NCBI GenBank assembly: GCA_947069175.1
Contig: CAMTDV010000002.1
Coordinates: forward strand, 4,939,054 to 5,003,053
Reading direction: 5' to 3'
Length of the DNA: 64,000 nt
DNA from: Scalesia atractyloides
Lineage: Eukaryota > Streptophyta > Magnoliopsida > Asterales > Asteraceae
Shown: in pieces, positions 34,214-46,251 of the stretch
Layout: every line of letters begins with the position of its first letter
Numbering within the stretch: the first letter of the stretch is position 1
The notes under the pieces: model-generated
Told to the model about the DNA's origin: nothing
Database searches by the model: none
Seen by the model: only the letters and a program-made list of their open reading frames with translations
Translations under genes and position numbers: made by a program

Positions 34214-34859
34214 AGGAAGGTGAAGGTGATGGATGGTATTTTAGTGAATATTTAATTGCAAATTGTTCCCTTGATGGCCTACAGTTTTATTATTATAATT
34301 GTCATTAAATATAAAATGAGAGAAATGATTTTTAATATTTAACCCCACAACCAAAGTACCAAACCTCTTAATTAAATGGCTTTCCTTTTCATTTTCTTAT
34401 TTTGAGATTCGAGTGTAACCCCTTAAAAGACAAATGAGCTAACATGAATCAAACACACCCTCGCGGCCTCGCCTCTTTGGTTATTTTAAATATTATCGGA
34501 TATTTGTGTGTATTGAATAAAAAAAAATAACATATACCTGAAAATCCAGCAGGACTATGTTTCAAAAACTTCAATTAGAAATGTAAATAATCCAATTGCA
34601 CAACATGATGGTCTCTTAACTAACATAAAATGCTTTTACAATTGAACTAGACAATATTACACGGCATATATAAATTGTGTACATATCATTTTCATATTAA
34701 TGTACTGTGGTGGTACACTCCAAATATGTAATCTGATAATTCCAAATTAGAATGAGTAAGTTTTAGGTAGAAAATCATTAATACAACACTTCTTTCTCAG
34801 AGTACATCGGTTGGGCTTAATTATTGAGAATTTATTTGGTTACAATGGGGTATTTAAGA
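34214..34859. other. upstream region of LBD gene 2
   Basis: AT-rich. No TGTCTC auxin-response element was seen by eye. No other feature. Confidence 0.4.
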
Positions 34860-35870
34860 CTATATGGCGTAAAGGGAATTGAAGGGATGGTGTTGAGTAA
34901 CATGTGGCAACCACAATAGAATGGTGATGCGGAGAAAAAAACACGGGGTGGGAAAGTGGTGGTGGAAGAGAATAAAAAATTAAAAAATAAATAAATATTA
35001 ACTAATCAAAACAAACCTAAACTACACCCACCAATCAAGAGCCTTCACCTCATCCTTTCATTTGCCTCCACACCCGGGGAAATCCTCAAGCCCCACCCAC
35101 AACGCCACCCTCAACGCCATACACGGGGTGATGTTCTCAGCGTACAGGGGCTTCCACGCCCACATCGTATGGTCTAAATCCATCTCAGTGCCACATCACC
35201 CTCCCTTCCACCTAAGCATCATTCCCTCCAACATAAGCTGTGGTTGCCCCTTCTTCCTCTTTCCCCTTCCGTTTTATTTTTCATTTTATTTACACTCATT
35301 TACTAAACTATAAAATAAAAAATATTAATTCATTAACTAAAATAAAGTACATAACTAAAAACAAATGCATAAAAATAAAAAAAATCGACATGATTAAAGG
35401 ACATAAAAAAACTAATCCTCAACATTGTGGAACAACTCGTCGCATTTTCCATTGTGGATTAACTCGTAGCAATTGTCACGACGGAATGAAGTTAAATTCA
35501 TGACCTTGTGTCGTTTGGTACACGTGAAGGGCCTCGTCCATAGTCTCCCCCGTGTGTATGTACAGTTGCTCAAATACTGTAACATGTCGGAATAACCTCC
35601 ATTTCGAATGGAGTGCGTGTACGTTGTGATCGATTTCACCCATTTGTTGACGGAACTCGTTAAACAAATCACTCCACCATGATTGATTCGTGGCAACCCA
35701 AGGAAGGGACCCAAGCCGTGACCAAAGTGAATTCTTCCTCATCGGTCCAAACCCGTCTTGCCATTTGAGAAAGAACAAATAATTATTTAAAGGTATGAAT
35801 CATTTGAGATGGTTGAAGTGAATGGGAATATAAAGGTTAAAAATTAAAAAAAAAATGATTTTTTTTATAA
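34860..35870. mobile_element. Harbinger-derived insertion
   Basis: Contains ACACGGGGTGGGAAAGTGG and AATATTAACTAATCAAAACA, phrases shared in variant form with patches near 19350 and 40090, and carries an ORF1 remnant at 35412-35780. The borders are approximate and no transposase is visible, so it is probably a non-autonomous derivative. Confidence 0.45.
35412..35780 (-). pseudogene. PIF/Harbinger ORF1 (Myb/SANT-like) remnant
   Basis: The - frame reads QSWWSDLFNEF, HALHSKWRLFRHVTVFEQLY, ETMDEALHVYQTTQGHEFNF and, past a TGA at 35476-35478, QLLRVNPQWKM. The order W...ALxxKW...F...Y...A...Y....F....WxxLR..P.W is that of the ORF1 partner protein of plant Harbinger elements, often annotated as NAM-associated or GST-T3-like. 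The TGA sits where family members carry Trp. The N-terminal trihelix part is missing or unrecognisable. In intact elements this protein helps the transposase bind DNA and enter the nucleus. Confidence 0.55.
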
Positions 35871-36489
35871 AACTAGGTGTTCCCTGTGGGAGTTTTTGCC
35901 AACTCACCCCTCCCTGAATGTCTCCCACATCCATACCCATACCCCTTGGCCTTAGCAATTGGCTTGTCAGCAAGAATTCAGGAACTATTTCTCACCCAAG
36001 ATGCTGCTGATGTATACTTACTACTGATATCAGTTGCCACTAATTACATAATTGCCACAAAATGAACTTAGACGCTATTGATCTAGTTACTACTTATGCT
36101 TCACTACTACTGAAATGCAGTAATCACGAATGATCAATTCTTATTGAAGGTCACTTGCTAGAGGTATTGCCTTTGGACCCCACCAAGGGACTGGCTAAGA
36201 ACATTTGTTGGAATCTAGTCACTCTATGGGGGCTCGCTCCCTTAAACCAATAGGTTCGTTGTGTTAGAATTCATAATAGTCTCAAACAAACGTCTATGCA
36301 CCCAAACCTTTAAACATGATATGGCAAGAAAGTCTTTCGATGTAAGAAAAAGTTATACGCAATTCTGAAAAACAAATTCACTGAGCTAAACTAATAAATA
36401 ACTGAGCCAAACTATTACAAAAGTGAACCGGACTAACAACTTCTTTTTTTTTTATCTTAACCAAACAGAGGAGGCAAAGCCAAAAAAAC
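35871..36489. other. intergenic, nothing recognised
   Basis: No gene, RNA or clear repeat. Confidence 0.4.
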
Positions 36490-38362
36490 TGAAACACCCT
36501 GGACCTGGGGTCTCAGTTGTTAAATTTACACATCAGCAAATAGTTCATAAAAGTAAATTTCATTCACATGCAAGGGAAACTTTGAGTCTTTACAATTCAA
36601 AACAAAACAAAACTATTGTCTTTAACATAAAAGCAGTAAGAAAGATAGGATGCTAGTCGCCAAAAGGGAGACTTGCCACAAGGCAATTCACCTGTTTGAT
36701 CAACCTTATATTCATACTAAAAGTCAGCTATAATGAGTGAGTTCTTGTTTAATTACAGCAACCTTAAACTTTAGCCATTAGCAACAATTTAACAATTTAG
36801 CAAGTAAGGCACGTCAGTATATCACATAATTGTAGACTATGAATAACATAAAACTTTATCATAAACTATGACAGTTTACTACGTACATGATCAACCACTG
36901 GCAAGCCACAAAGGTACTGCCCCTTTACCACTTTGTCATGGTGTTAACTTTAGACACCTTGTGTGTTGAGACTTTGATGTTAACTTTAGACACCAACGTT
37001 ACCTTTGGATCAATAAGTCTCCTTTAGCTGGTATCATGCAATATCCGTATTTTGAACACTTTATTACTCTAGCACTTAAAAACTTTTTGGTTACTTTAGT
37101 AAACTTTATCATGATCCTCATGTTTGAAAACATAATACGCTTCTTTGAAAATTGTAGAGAGTATACACACGTCCCAAAACAGTAATGTAACAAGAGGTCT
37201 TGAAACTCATATTTGCTACTATGTTATTTTTTTTTACCAAATATTAGCTTTCCTGACCCTTAGTAATCCTAGATGATTATTCTAGTACACATGTGAAACA
37301 GGTAACTATAATTCAATCTAGGGGGCGCAGATCAGGCTTTGCCCTCAAGCTATTCCACGTGCAAAGTCCATCTGCGCTTGGGCATAGTTTGCGCTCTACC
37401 CAAGCCATCGCACTAAGCTATGCGCGTGACAACATTGTGCGATGTGCAATGTGCCAAGCATGATCTACATTGTGTTAGTGTTTTAGATTTGGGGGAGAGA
37501 CCACCACTTGGTCTCTCCCAGTTTCCATGTAGTTTGCTCTTTCGGTTTGATGGGATAGCCTATTATGTGACGGCTAGTAACGTTTTGCTGTCTAAATCAA
37601 TACAAGAAAGTGTTTATCTATCTTTAATCTTCCTTCTTTGAACAAATCTCACACTAATCTTGGTTTTTGGTCCTAAACACGAACCTTCACATTATGCAAA
37701 GCAACGTGTGAATTGTGGAACACATTGTACCTGGCCAATGAAGAAACCCTAGATCTCTCCTTGAAGGCGGCTATGTACATCCATATGGTCCTAAAATTGA
37801 TTCTAAGGCATTCCTAGGCATAACCACTCATGTAAAACTGAGCTTTATAAGAATTTTACCTTAAACCAAGTGTAGGCTTTAACCTACGAGAAACCTGACT
37901 TAAACAGGTTCGAGACTCCTCCTTCATGATCGGAACATAAATATGAGTGTCCCATGTTGCTTATCTTTCAATCTCTAGCAAAGTTGTCTCTCTCTATCTC
38001 TCTCTCTAAAGTTCCATAAAATGATGAACTTAATGAGGCATTAGGGTTTTACCTCCGCTTAAATACCGTTACGTACAATGACTAATTCTCTCTCTTTCTC
38101 TCTAAAGTTCCACAAAACTATGAACTACATGAGGCATTAGGGTTTTACCTATGCTTAACTACCATTATGCACACTACTAATTCTCTATCTCTATCTCCCA
38201 AAGTTCCACAAAATGATGAAGTAAATTAGGCAATAGGGTTTTACCTCCGCCTAAATACCATTATTCACAATGACTAATTCACCTCTCATGGGCTTTCCAT
38301 GATCAATTACCTTTTTGCATTTTCCAAAAATCACCAATTTTATTAAGATTTGGGACGTTACA
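36490..38362 (+). mobile_element. LTR-like segment, ~1.9 kb
   Basis: The left edge TGAAACACCCTGGACCTGGGG resembles a decayed TGTAACACCC gypsy LTR start. The right edge TTTGGGACGTTACA resembles an LTR end. The immediate flanks (AAAAC and ATCAT) do not match, so either the borders are off or the duplication has decayed. A three-unit tandem repeat lies at 37988-38287. No internal coding region was seen. Confidence 0.4.
37988..38287. repeat. three-unit tandem repeat, 96-bp period
   Basis: AAAGTTCCA(C/T)AAAA begins at 38008, 38104 and 38200. Each unit has a CT-rich start, GAGGCATTAGGGTTTTACCT-like centre and ACTAATTC end. The units are roughly 85-90% alike by eye. Confidence 0.8.
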
Positions 38363-39954
38363 ATCATGCCCAAATGTTTATTAAGTTAACTGAAAATTCA
38401 AACCAAAAAAAAAAATTGAAGGTCCAGTGGTTACTGAACTGAAATATTCTATACAATTAGTCAATATCTGAAACCAAAAATTAAATAAATCGATTAATTT
38501 TCCTCTTTCAATATTTTTTTTATTTACTGTTAAATTATGGGTTAAAAGTGAATCAAATACATACACCTGGGTTAAAAAAGTTATATATGTCTTAGTATAT
38601 ATAAGTGTTATCTACAATAAATACCATGTATTAAGAAATGAATTATAGATATGTACATATTACATAAATCTTGCATACATCTCAATAACTTAACTCAAAG
38701 TAAAATAAATTTTTATATGGAATATTTAATTGCATACAATCAATAATTCTGAAGCCATGTGCAACACAGAGAGAGTTCCATTTGATAGATTTGATGCCTA
38801 GGATCATCTGTTCACGTGTTCTTGATAAATTATAACACTTATTTAATAATGATACTTCAAACATTGATTCTTTTATATAGATATACACACTAGCAGGGTA
38901 CCCACAAAGCAACTTTTGCTTCTTCTTTTTGACTATTGAAGTGGCTTTAAGTGTTGGAGGTTTCCGAGTTCGTATTACAAGTTTTTCAATATTGCACTTG
39001 TGGTTATATGTATATGTTTAATTCATAGGCTATGTTATTTGACAAATATAGCTAGAGCTAGAGTTGATGTTGCAACCTGAACCTATTTTGGAGTTTTTTT
39101 TAATTAACTTTAGTATGCTCTGAAAATCTACTAGTCAAGCAAACTTTTTGTTTCTTTATATACGCTTATTTTTAAAGTGCAAAAGATTAAACTTCTTAAA
39201 GCTACTCTCAATCATAGTATTAAAAGTAAGAAATTTATTATACTCTTAAAAGCTCTAAAATGCCAATCATACTCTTAAAACTAAGAGAATTATCATATAA
39301 ATTGGGTACTTTCAAAATGTTTGTTTCGTATAAGTTGGTATAATTTCTTCTGCATTTGCTTTTTATTTTCTAATTCTATTCTTTGTTGGTAAATCATAGT
39401 TTGAATAAGTTTTAGCTTTTAAGTCTTACAAATAAAAAGAAAGAGGAAAAAGGCTATCCTTATAACATGTTTAAAAATTTACGTCATCCTTATCAAGATT
39501 GCACATTCTTTGCTAAATTAATCACTCCAAAACAATATTTAAATCCCTAATAATTTATCATTAATCATTGCTACACTTTCTTCTGTCGTCGATACCCACG
39601 AAGATTTTTATATATATTCGTACACATATATGTATGCAATATGCAAATGTATATGGGCAGGTGTCATACACTCATATATATATATATATATGAGAAACTT
39701 TTTCAATAATCTAGTTCCAATGTTTTTAAACTAAAATATATTTTTATATGACTATATGAGGAAGCATAGTTGTATGATAATCAATACTTATCACAAATAT
39801 ATTTTTAACTAAAACATAGTTGTATAATCAATACTTATTACAATAATGATACAAACACGGAATAAATGGAGTCACTATTGTAATTGTTGGATGCATCGTT
39901 ACAGCTAAAAGGACACTGAAACCCATTATAAAAGCTACTAAATCTAGAGTTATA
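38363..39954. other. intergenic, nothing recognised
   Basis: AT-rich, with no recognisable gene. A short palindromic TA run occurs at about 39675-39692. Confidence 0.4.
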
Positions 39955-40290
39955 CCACACGGGGTGAAGGGGCTTGAAAATAAAAAATTATGCGATATGT
40001 AGACCACACGTCAGAACGTGGCGTGGTGCTAAACGGACACTGTGGAAGTGGCGTGGATAGTGGCGTTTTATATAAAAAAATATATAGACATCAACCAATT
40101 AAAACAAATTCAAAATCCACTCACCAATTAAGAGCCTCCACTTCACAACCCAAATGCTCCCCACGCCGATGGAAAACCCCAAGCCCAAACATAAACGCCA
40201 TGAAAAACGACATTACCGAGGTGGTGTGTGGGGCGTGGTGTAACATAAACGCCACAAAACCACGCCCACACCAGTTTTAGGTGTCCTATT
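39955..40290. mobile_element. Harbinger-like MITE remnant
   Basis: Contains ATCAACCAATTAAAACAAAT and GTGGGGCGTGGTGTAACATA. The GC-rich 'GGCGTGG' words and the 'CAATTAAAAC' block are shared with the patches at about 19350 and 34990. No clear terminal repeats. Confidence 0.35.
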
Positions 40291-40355
40291 GTACCAGTTA
40301 AAGGGGCCATTCTTGTTGAGCTAGTTATATCATTAGAACGAGGTTACATACATAA

Positions 40356-40411
40356 TATAATCAACAATGCATCAAACTCTTTTTATAATCAACAATGCAT
40401 CAAACTCTTTT
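40356..40411. repeat. perfect 28-bp tandem duplication
   Basis: The unit beginning TATAATCAACAATGCATCAA at 40356 recurs identically at 40384. Confidence 0.9.
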
Positions 40412-41597
40412 TTCTTAAAAAATGTAGTTTCTTTTTATAAATATAGCAAAACTATAGTTAAACTAAAGGGAAAAAAAGTATTGATTTTATATATAATTTA
40501 AATAAATCTATGAAGTAATTTAAAGATATAAGAGCCTAATAAATTGATGAAATTATTTTAAATAAATATGGAGAATGTGTTTGCTCTTTTACCATTATCA
40601 AATTGTCCATGTATTAATCACAAATTATGTGTAAAAAATCCTCTTTCACTCTCTTGAATCATATTTTTTTAAGAAGTAAAATATCTTTAGTATGCGAACT
40701 ACATTTGCAGACATTTATAGAAGAAGATACGGACCAAACATCTACAGTCTGCAAAAAGAAAACTATTTGTCTTTTATGTATGTAGACTTCTTAAATAAAC
40801 TGATTGTAGTGTACGGACAGTGGCGGTGGGTGGTGCTAGTGGTGTTGGACAGTGGTGGACGGTGGTGGTGTTTAACCCATTGCAGACTTTAAAAGATTTT
40901 ATAAGTGGCTGGGCTAAGTCTGCACCAAGAAGAGCTTGCGAAGACGTTTTTTAATGAAACGTATTCAGAAAAACAGTCTATTGATGACAACGTATACACG
41001 TGATCTATACCGGACAGACAGAAAAGTATACATAGATCTATTTAAAAAAAACACCACATTAATGTTTAGTGTTCTATGATAAACGTCTTTCTAAGTATTT
41101 TGCATGCACCGCTCTCTTCTTTTGTCGCCCCATGCTGACTTTTTTTTTTATCTTGTTCCACTAAATGTTCTATATCATCGACACATTGTACAGATATATT
41201 GATTACTTTTTGTCATTTTTTCTGTTATCGTCGCGGTCGTAATTTCTGTTACATAGACATGTTTGTTTCTTTTTGTTGTCACTGTGACCTTAGATCACTT
41301 GCCTCATTTGTTGCATGGAGATTTCATAATGTCTAGGATTTTATGGGTTTTTTTTGGATTGCATGTTCTAATACCAACGTATTCTCTCAACCTTTAGTTA
41401 TTACTTTCTAATTTGTTTTCTTTATATTTGGCTTTATATTAGATTTCTTTTCATTTGGCTTTATATTAGAAATATCCTCCCTCTTAATGCTCTTATAATG
41501 CCCATTACACACAGTCTAAATGAAACTCAAACACATATCGTGAGTGTTTGATTTTCTCCATCTCTAACTCTATTGATTTTCTCCATCTCTAACTCTA
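40412..41597. other. intergenic, nothing recognised
   Basis: No gene. A perfect 25-bp tandem duplication (TTGATTTTCTCCATCTCTAA...) lies at 41548-41597. Confidence 0.4.
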
Positions 41598-41800
41598 AGG
41601 GAGTATTAGTCTATTAGATAGAATAAATTAGTTATGGTTTATCCTAACTATCTATATCAAAATTAAGTCGTATGATTTGATCGTATTTCCTTTGTAATTA
41701 TTCTTATTACGTTCTTATATATAGTTGATTAATAATATGTAATACTTATTAGATTTTTGTTATTTTATATGTGTAGAAAAATAATTAGTTATCTCAATCA
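41598..41800 (+). mobile_element. possible copia LTR fragment
   Basis: AAGGGAGTATTAGTCTATTA resembles a copia polypurine tract followed by an LTR start. ATTATTCTTATTACGTTCTTATATATAG further on resembles an LTR core promoter or R region. No partner LTR or coding sequence is attached. Confidence 0.3.
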
Positions 41801-41875
41801 TTTCAAATATACATGTAAGATGGATATTTTCATCAACAAAAAATTACGTTTCTTCGTTGTTTCTAAATAAAAATA

Positions 41876-42860
41876 ACTAGTTTTTTTACGTCGCTCGTTG
41901 CGGTGAAACCGAACAAATGATAATGTAAAACAAACATGATTTGAAAATAAAGCATTTGTTTAGAAAACCAAACCATTAGAACGATTTAGTATATCATCGT
42001 ACTATTTTATGATACCAAATAAATACTTTATTTTGAGTACAACTTCATTGTTAACAAAACTTATAACGGAATGTCACGGAAGAACTCAAGCACAACTACG
42101 TACTTAAGTTTTTAGAAAAAAGTTATAACCATAAATTGTTAAAGAAGTATCAAATTAATCCATAAATTAATATATGTTCTAAAAAAAGAAAACAATAATT
42201 ATTAAAAAAATGGTAAAGGAAATATGTGTTTTAAAAAAAAGAAAAAAAATGTTACTAAAAGTAAATATAATAATAAACTATTATAACATATTAAATAAAA
42301 AAATAGTAAAAAGCTATATATTATTATAAAAATAAAATTATTATTCATTATCACTCGTCAACTATATAGACTGGTTTTTTTTACGTCGACCGTTGCGGCG
42401 AAACCGAACAAATGATAATGTAAAATAAACGTGATTCGAAAATAAAACATATTATTTAGAAAGTCAAACCATTAGATCGTTTTACTTTATCATCATACCA
42501 TACTGTTTTATGATATCAAAATAAATACTTTATTTTGAGTACAATTTCATTTTTAACAAAACTTATAACGAAATGTCGAGGGAAAAATCAAGCAGAACTA
42601 CGTATATAAGTTTTTAGAAAAAAAGTTATAAACGTAAATTGTTAAAGAAGCATCAAATAGATTGATAAATTAATATATGTTCTAAAAAAAGAAAAAAATA
42701 TCAGAAAATGGTAAAGGAAATATTATATGGTTTTAAAAAGGAAAAAAAGTAAAAAAAATTGTTATTAAGAGTATATATAATAATAAAATATTAAAAAAAA
42801 TAATAAAAAACTATATGGTATTATAGAAATAAAGTTACTATTCATCATCCTTCGTAAACA
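41876..42860. repeat. two-unit tandem repeat, ~495 bp
   Basis: TTTTTACGTCG(C/A)(T/C)CGTTGCGG(T/C)GAAACCG and the following ~450 bp (GAACAAATGATAATGTAAAA, ATAATATATGTTCTAAAAAA) occur at about 41880 and again at about 42375, with GAAACC at 41905 and 42400. Diverged, AT-rich, non-coding. Confidence 0.75.
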
Positions 42861-43543
42861 ATGTATATAGTGGATTCCCGCGCGCTTCGCTGCAGGCCTT
42901 TGTTCATTATCGTTTGGTTCATTACAGTACCAGTACGATATCGGCACTCGACATAACAATCGTTGCCAATTGACACGTGTTTTACATCAATTTAATACAA
43001 TAAAAACAAATACCTATACCGGTACCGGTGTTGTTCGATCGGTATCAGTCAGTTACGATAGCGGTATCGTATATACGCTCGATATAGCTTACGATGCCAC
43101 AAAATACTTTGTTGTGAACATAACTTTGTGTTAAATGCTATTTGATCGGTATATGTTCAGTTTGTGATGATAAAAAAATCAACTATATATGGTCCACTCG
43201 GATAGAACTTTTATCAAATCTTATATAATAACAAGCAAATGGTGACACTAAATACAATAAAAAACTATAACGATGTTATATGGTACGGTACTGATGTTAT
43301 TGAGAAAGTATCAATAATATACAAAAAAAAAATTAAAAGTTAACGTTAAAAATATATATTTAAACTTAAAAGTAAATATAGAAGTATCTATTGAAATATA
43401 GAAATAATAGAAGTATATAAAAATCTATTATAATAATATTAATAATCTATTATAGTTATAATTATAATATTAACATAATAATACTGAAAAGAACTATATA
43501 TGTATTATTTTAAAAACAAATCTACTGTTCATACTCACTTTCT

Positions 43544-43574
<31 letters not shown>
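42861..43574. repeat. dispersed repeat copy A ('CGCGCTTCGC' family)
   Basis: GTGGATTCCCGCGCGCTTCGC with TTGGTTCATTACAGTACCA and GATATCGGCACTCG matches a second copy at 44525-44830 (GATTCTCCGCGCTTCGC, TTGATTACAGTACCATAACG). The two copies bracket the 144-bp array. A (TA)n run lies at 43550-43576. Confidence 0.55.
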
Positions 43575-43579
<5 letters not shown>

Positions 43580-44460
43580 TTTATTCCGGCGCTACGCGAC
43601 GAAAGTTTAATCATTTTTCCCCGTGGTACGTGGTGTGACTCTAGTCGTTTTCGGCTCGGCTTATTGGAAACCATAAAAGTGAATATCGATAAGGTTCCAA
43701 TAATACCATTTAAAAAAGGCTTTTCTATATACGCTATGCGGCGGGAGTTTGATCGTTTTTCCCCGTGCTACTCGGCGTGACTTTGGTAGTTATCGACTCG
43801 ACTCACCGAAAACCATAAAAGCGAATATCAATAACATATTTCCCCCTGCGGTACGCGGCGGGAGTATACTCAGCTTTCCCCCATGCTATATGCTGGAAGT
43901 ATGATCGTTTTTCCCATGTGCTACGTGACGTTACTTTGGCCGTTATCGGCTTAACTCATAGGAAACCATAAAAGCGAATATCGATATCGGTTCTGATAAT
44001 ACGAATTAAAAAAATTAGGTTTTCGCTCACGCAACACGCGGGAGTTTGGTGTTTTTCCCCTGTGCTACGCAATGTGATTTGGTCATTATCGGCTCGACTC
44101 TTCGAATACCATAAAAGCGAAGATTAATAAAAACGAATATCAATATCGGGTTCCCCCATGCTACACGGCGTAAGTATGATCGGTTTTCCTTCATGTTACA
44201 CGGCTTAACTTTGGTCGTTATCGGCTCGGCTCATTGGAAAACCATAAAAGCGAATTTAGATTTTGGTTCTGATAATACCAACTAAAAAAATAAAAAATAG
44301 GTTTTTCCCATCGCACTATGCGGCGGAGGTTTGATCATTTTTCTCTGTGCTACGCGGCGTGACTTTAGTCGTTATGCTATACTCATCGAAAACCATAGAA
44401 GTGATAATCGATAAAAGCAAATTATAATACCGGTTTCGATGACAGCAAGGAAAAAAAAGA
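43575..44460. repeat. six-unit tandem array, ~144-bp period
   Basis: The anchor CCATAAAAGCG (or a variant) starts at about 43671, 43812, 43966, 44109, 44242 and 44392. Each unit has GTGCTACGCGGCGTGACTTT, then TCGTTATCGGCTCGACTCAT, then the anchor and a GATATCGGTTCTGATAATAC segment. The units are diverged but in fixed order. They stand out by GC-rich CpG-bearing boxes in AT-rich surroundings. No coding frame spans the array. Confidence 0.75.
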
Positions 44461-44524
44461 CCATGAAAAATAAAAAAAAACCCATAAAAGATAAAAATGG
44501 CCACTATTCATAAAACCTTTTATT

Positions 44525-44830
44525 AGTTGTTATATAGTTGGATTCTCCGCGCTTCGCAGTAGGCTTTCAGTCAGTCAATATCGATTTGGTTGATTACAGT
44601 ACCATAACGATACTGACACTCAGTATAGCAATTAACATATGTTTACATCAATTGAAATCCATAAAAGCAAATACCCGTAACGATAAGGTTGTTGTTCGAT
44701 CAATATCGGTTCGGTTCGTTACGCATCAGTATTACGTTACCAAAATAATATTCTTTAATATGTTTAATATTAAAAGTAAATCTAGTAATAAACTATTATC
44801 ATATTAAAATAAAATAATAAAGATACTATA
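44525..44830. repeat. dispersed repeat copy B ('CGCGCTTCGC' family)
   Basis: Counterpart of the copy at 42861, with the same order of motifs, on the other side of the array. Confidence 0.55.
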
Positions 44831-44902
44831 AAAAGCTATATAATATTAAAAAACTAAATCCATTATTCATATAACCTTTTTAATTTTTTATATATATATA
44901 AT

Positions 44903-44941
<39 letters not shown>

Positions 44942-45157
44942 GTTATATAAATAATATAATGGTAATGGTAAGTCTAGTTATCAACCTGAAAAACATCATT
45001 TATTTATTTATTATTATATGTAATTTTAGTATTTTTATCATTTTTATTTACTTTTCAGATTCTATTTCGTAGCTTATACCTTTTTCATGTGCGCTTGCTG
45101 GCCACTTTAACTCGCCAGAAAGACAGTTAGTGAATGTTTTTTGAGACATAAACATGA
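44831..45157. other. AT-rich, (TA)n at 44905-44938
   Basis: A microsatellite and AT-rich flank; nothing else recognised. Confidence 0.5.
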
Positions 45158-45511
45158 GGGTGGAAGGGCACTCCCTAAATGGGGAGTGGTAAACTTTTTT
45201 TTAACCAATAATATTATGCCATGCTAACTCACTACTCTACTCTTCAATTTGCACTCAAACACTAGGGGTGCTCAAACACAAGAAAGAGTGGTAAACAAAT
45301 TAAGAAAAAAGAAGAAGATAAATTTGTGATTGGTTGAAAGAAGGTAGAGCCCACCATTAACACCCCCTCTCTCCTCTACCTCTTCTTTTCCCGCATCGGT
45401 GAGTATTCACCGACTTGCTCCTTCACCGAATACCGAATGAAGGCTGGCGGCCCATTGCCGCACGGTAAAGTAAGGTTACCGAAGGGGTCACCGAAGGTGC
45501 CCTTTCCACCC
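45158..45511. mobile_element. Harbinger-type MITE
   Basis: The left end GGGTGGAAGGGCACTCCC and the right end GGTGCCCTTTCCACCC are inverted repeats with a one-base offset. The flanking trinucleotides are TGA and TTA, compatible with a decayed 3-bp T(A/T)A-type duplication of PIF/Harbinger elements. No coding capacity. The next ~340 bp (to about 45850) hold related sequence (GGTGATGGCGGTGGAC, GGTACCCGCACACCCT), probably a second partial copy. Confidence 0.6.
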
Positions 45512-45850
45512 TTAGATGCAAGTATCCAAAGAGATTAGACAAACTTTTTTCCCACCCAATCATATTGTGTCATTTATTTTTCTTTTCATTTTTGCCTAAT
45601 GCCCAAAAACCATAAGGAATGCATGACTAAATTGAGATTAGTCAAACTATTTTTAAAAGAAAAAAGGATGATTGATTGACAAGATATGGGTCCACCACTT
45701 ACCTTCTCCCTCTTCTTTGCCGCATACGACACCTTCTCCCCGAAGATCTCTTCACCGATCGGCAAATGTGGTGATGGCGGTGGACATACCATGCGGCATG
45801 TGGGTTGCCGAAGAGGGTTGCCGAAGGTACCCGCACACCCTAAATGAGCA

Positions 45851-46206
45851 ATTAGTTAAGTATTTAATACTGCTATTATTTAATGGATTACCTTCAGACA
45901 AGAATGGTGGAGGAGGTGTTCAACTAATATATTTAATTAAAATAATCGGGTACCTTTTTCATCTCAAGACAAAACAAATCAGAAAATAAACTTAATTACG
46001 TTGTTAACAAGTTTAATGTTAATGTTGACAGACTCCAATGATACGACCAAAAATGATACCAATATTTTATAAAGTATAATTTCTACTATGTATAAAATAT
46101 CATTATAATTACCATGTTGACTATAGAGTTGTAAGTACTCGGTTTAAGTGAAGAGTACTTGAAGAGTACTCAGATATATAAAATTATAAATAAATTAGTT
46201 TTTGAG

Positions 46207-46251
<45 letters not shown>

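Noticed and set aside
43575..44460. CRISPR-like array
   Set aside because: Units are 144 bp with diverged repeats and no unique spacers, in a plant nuclear context.
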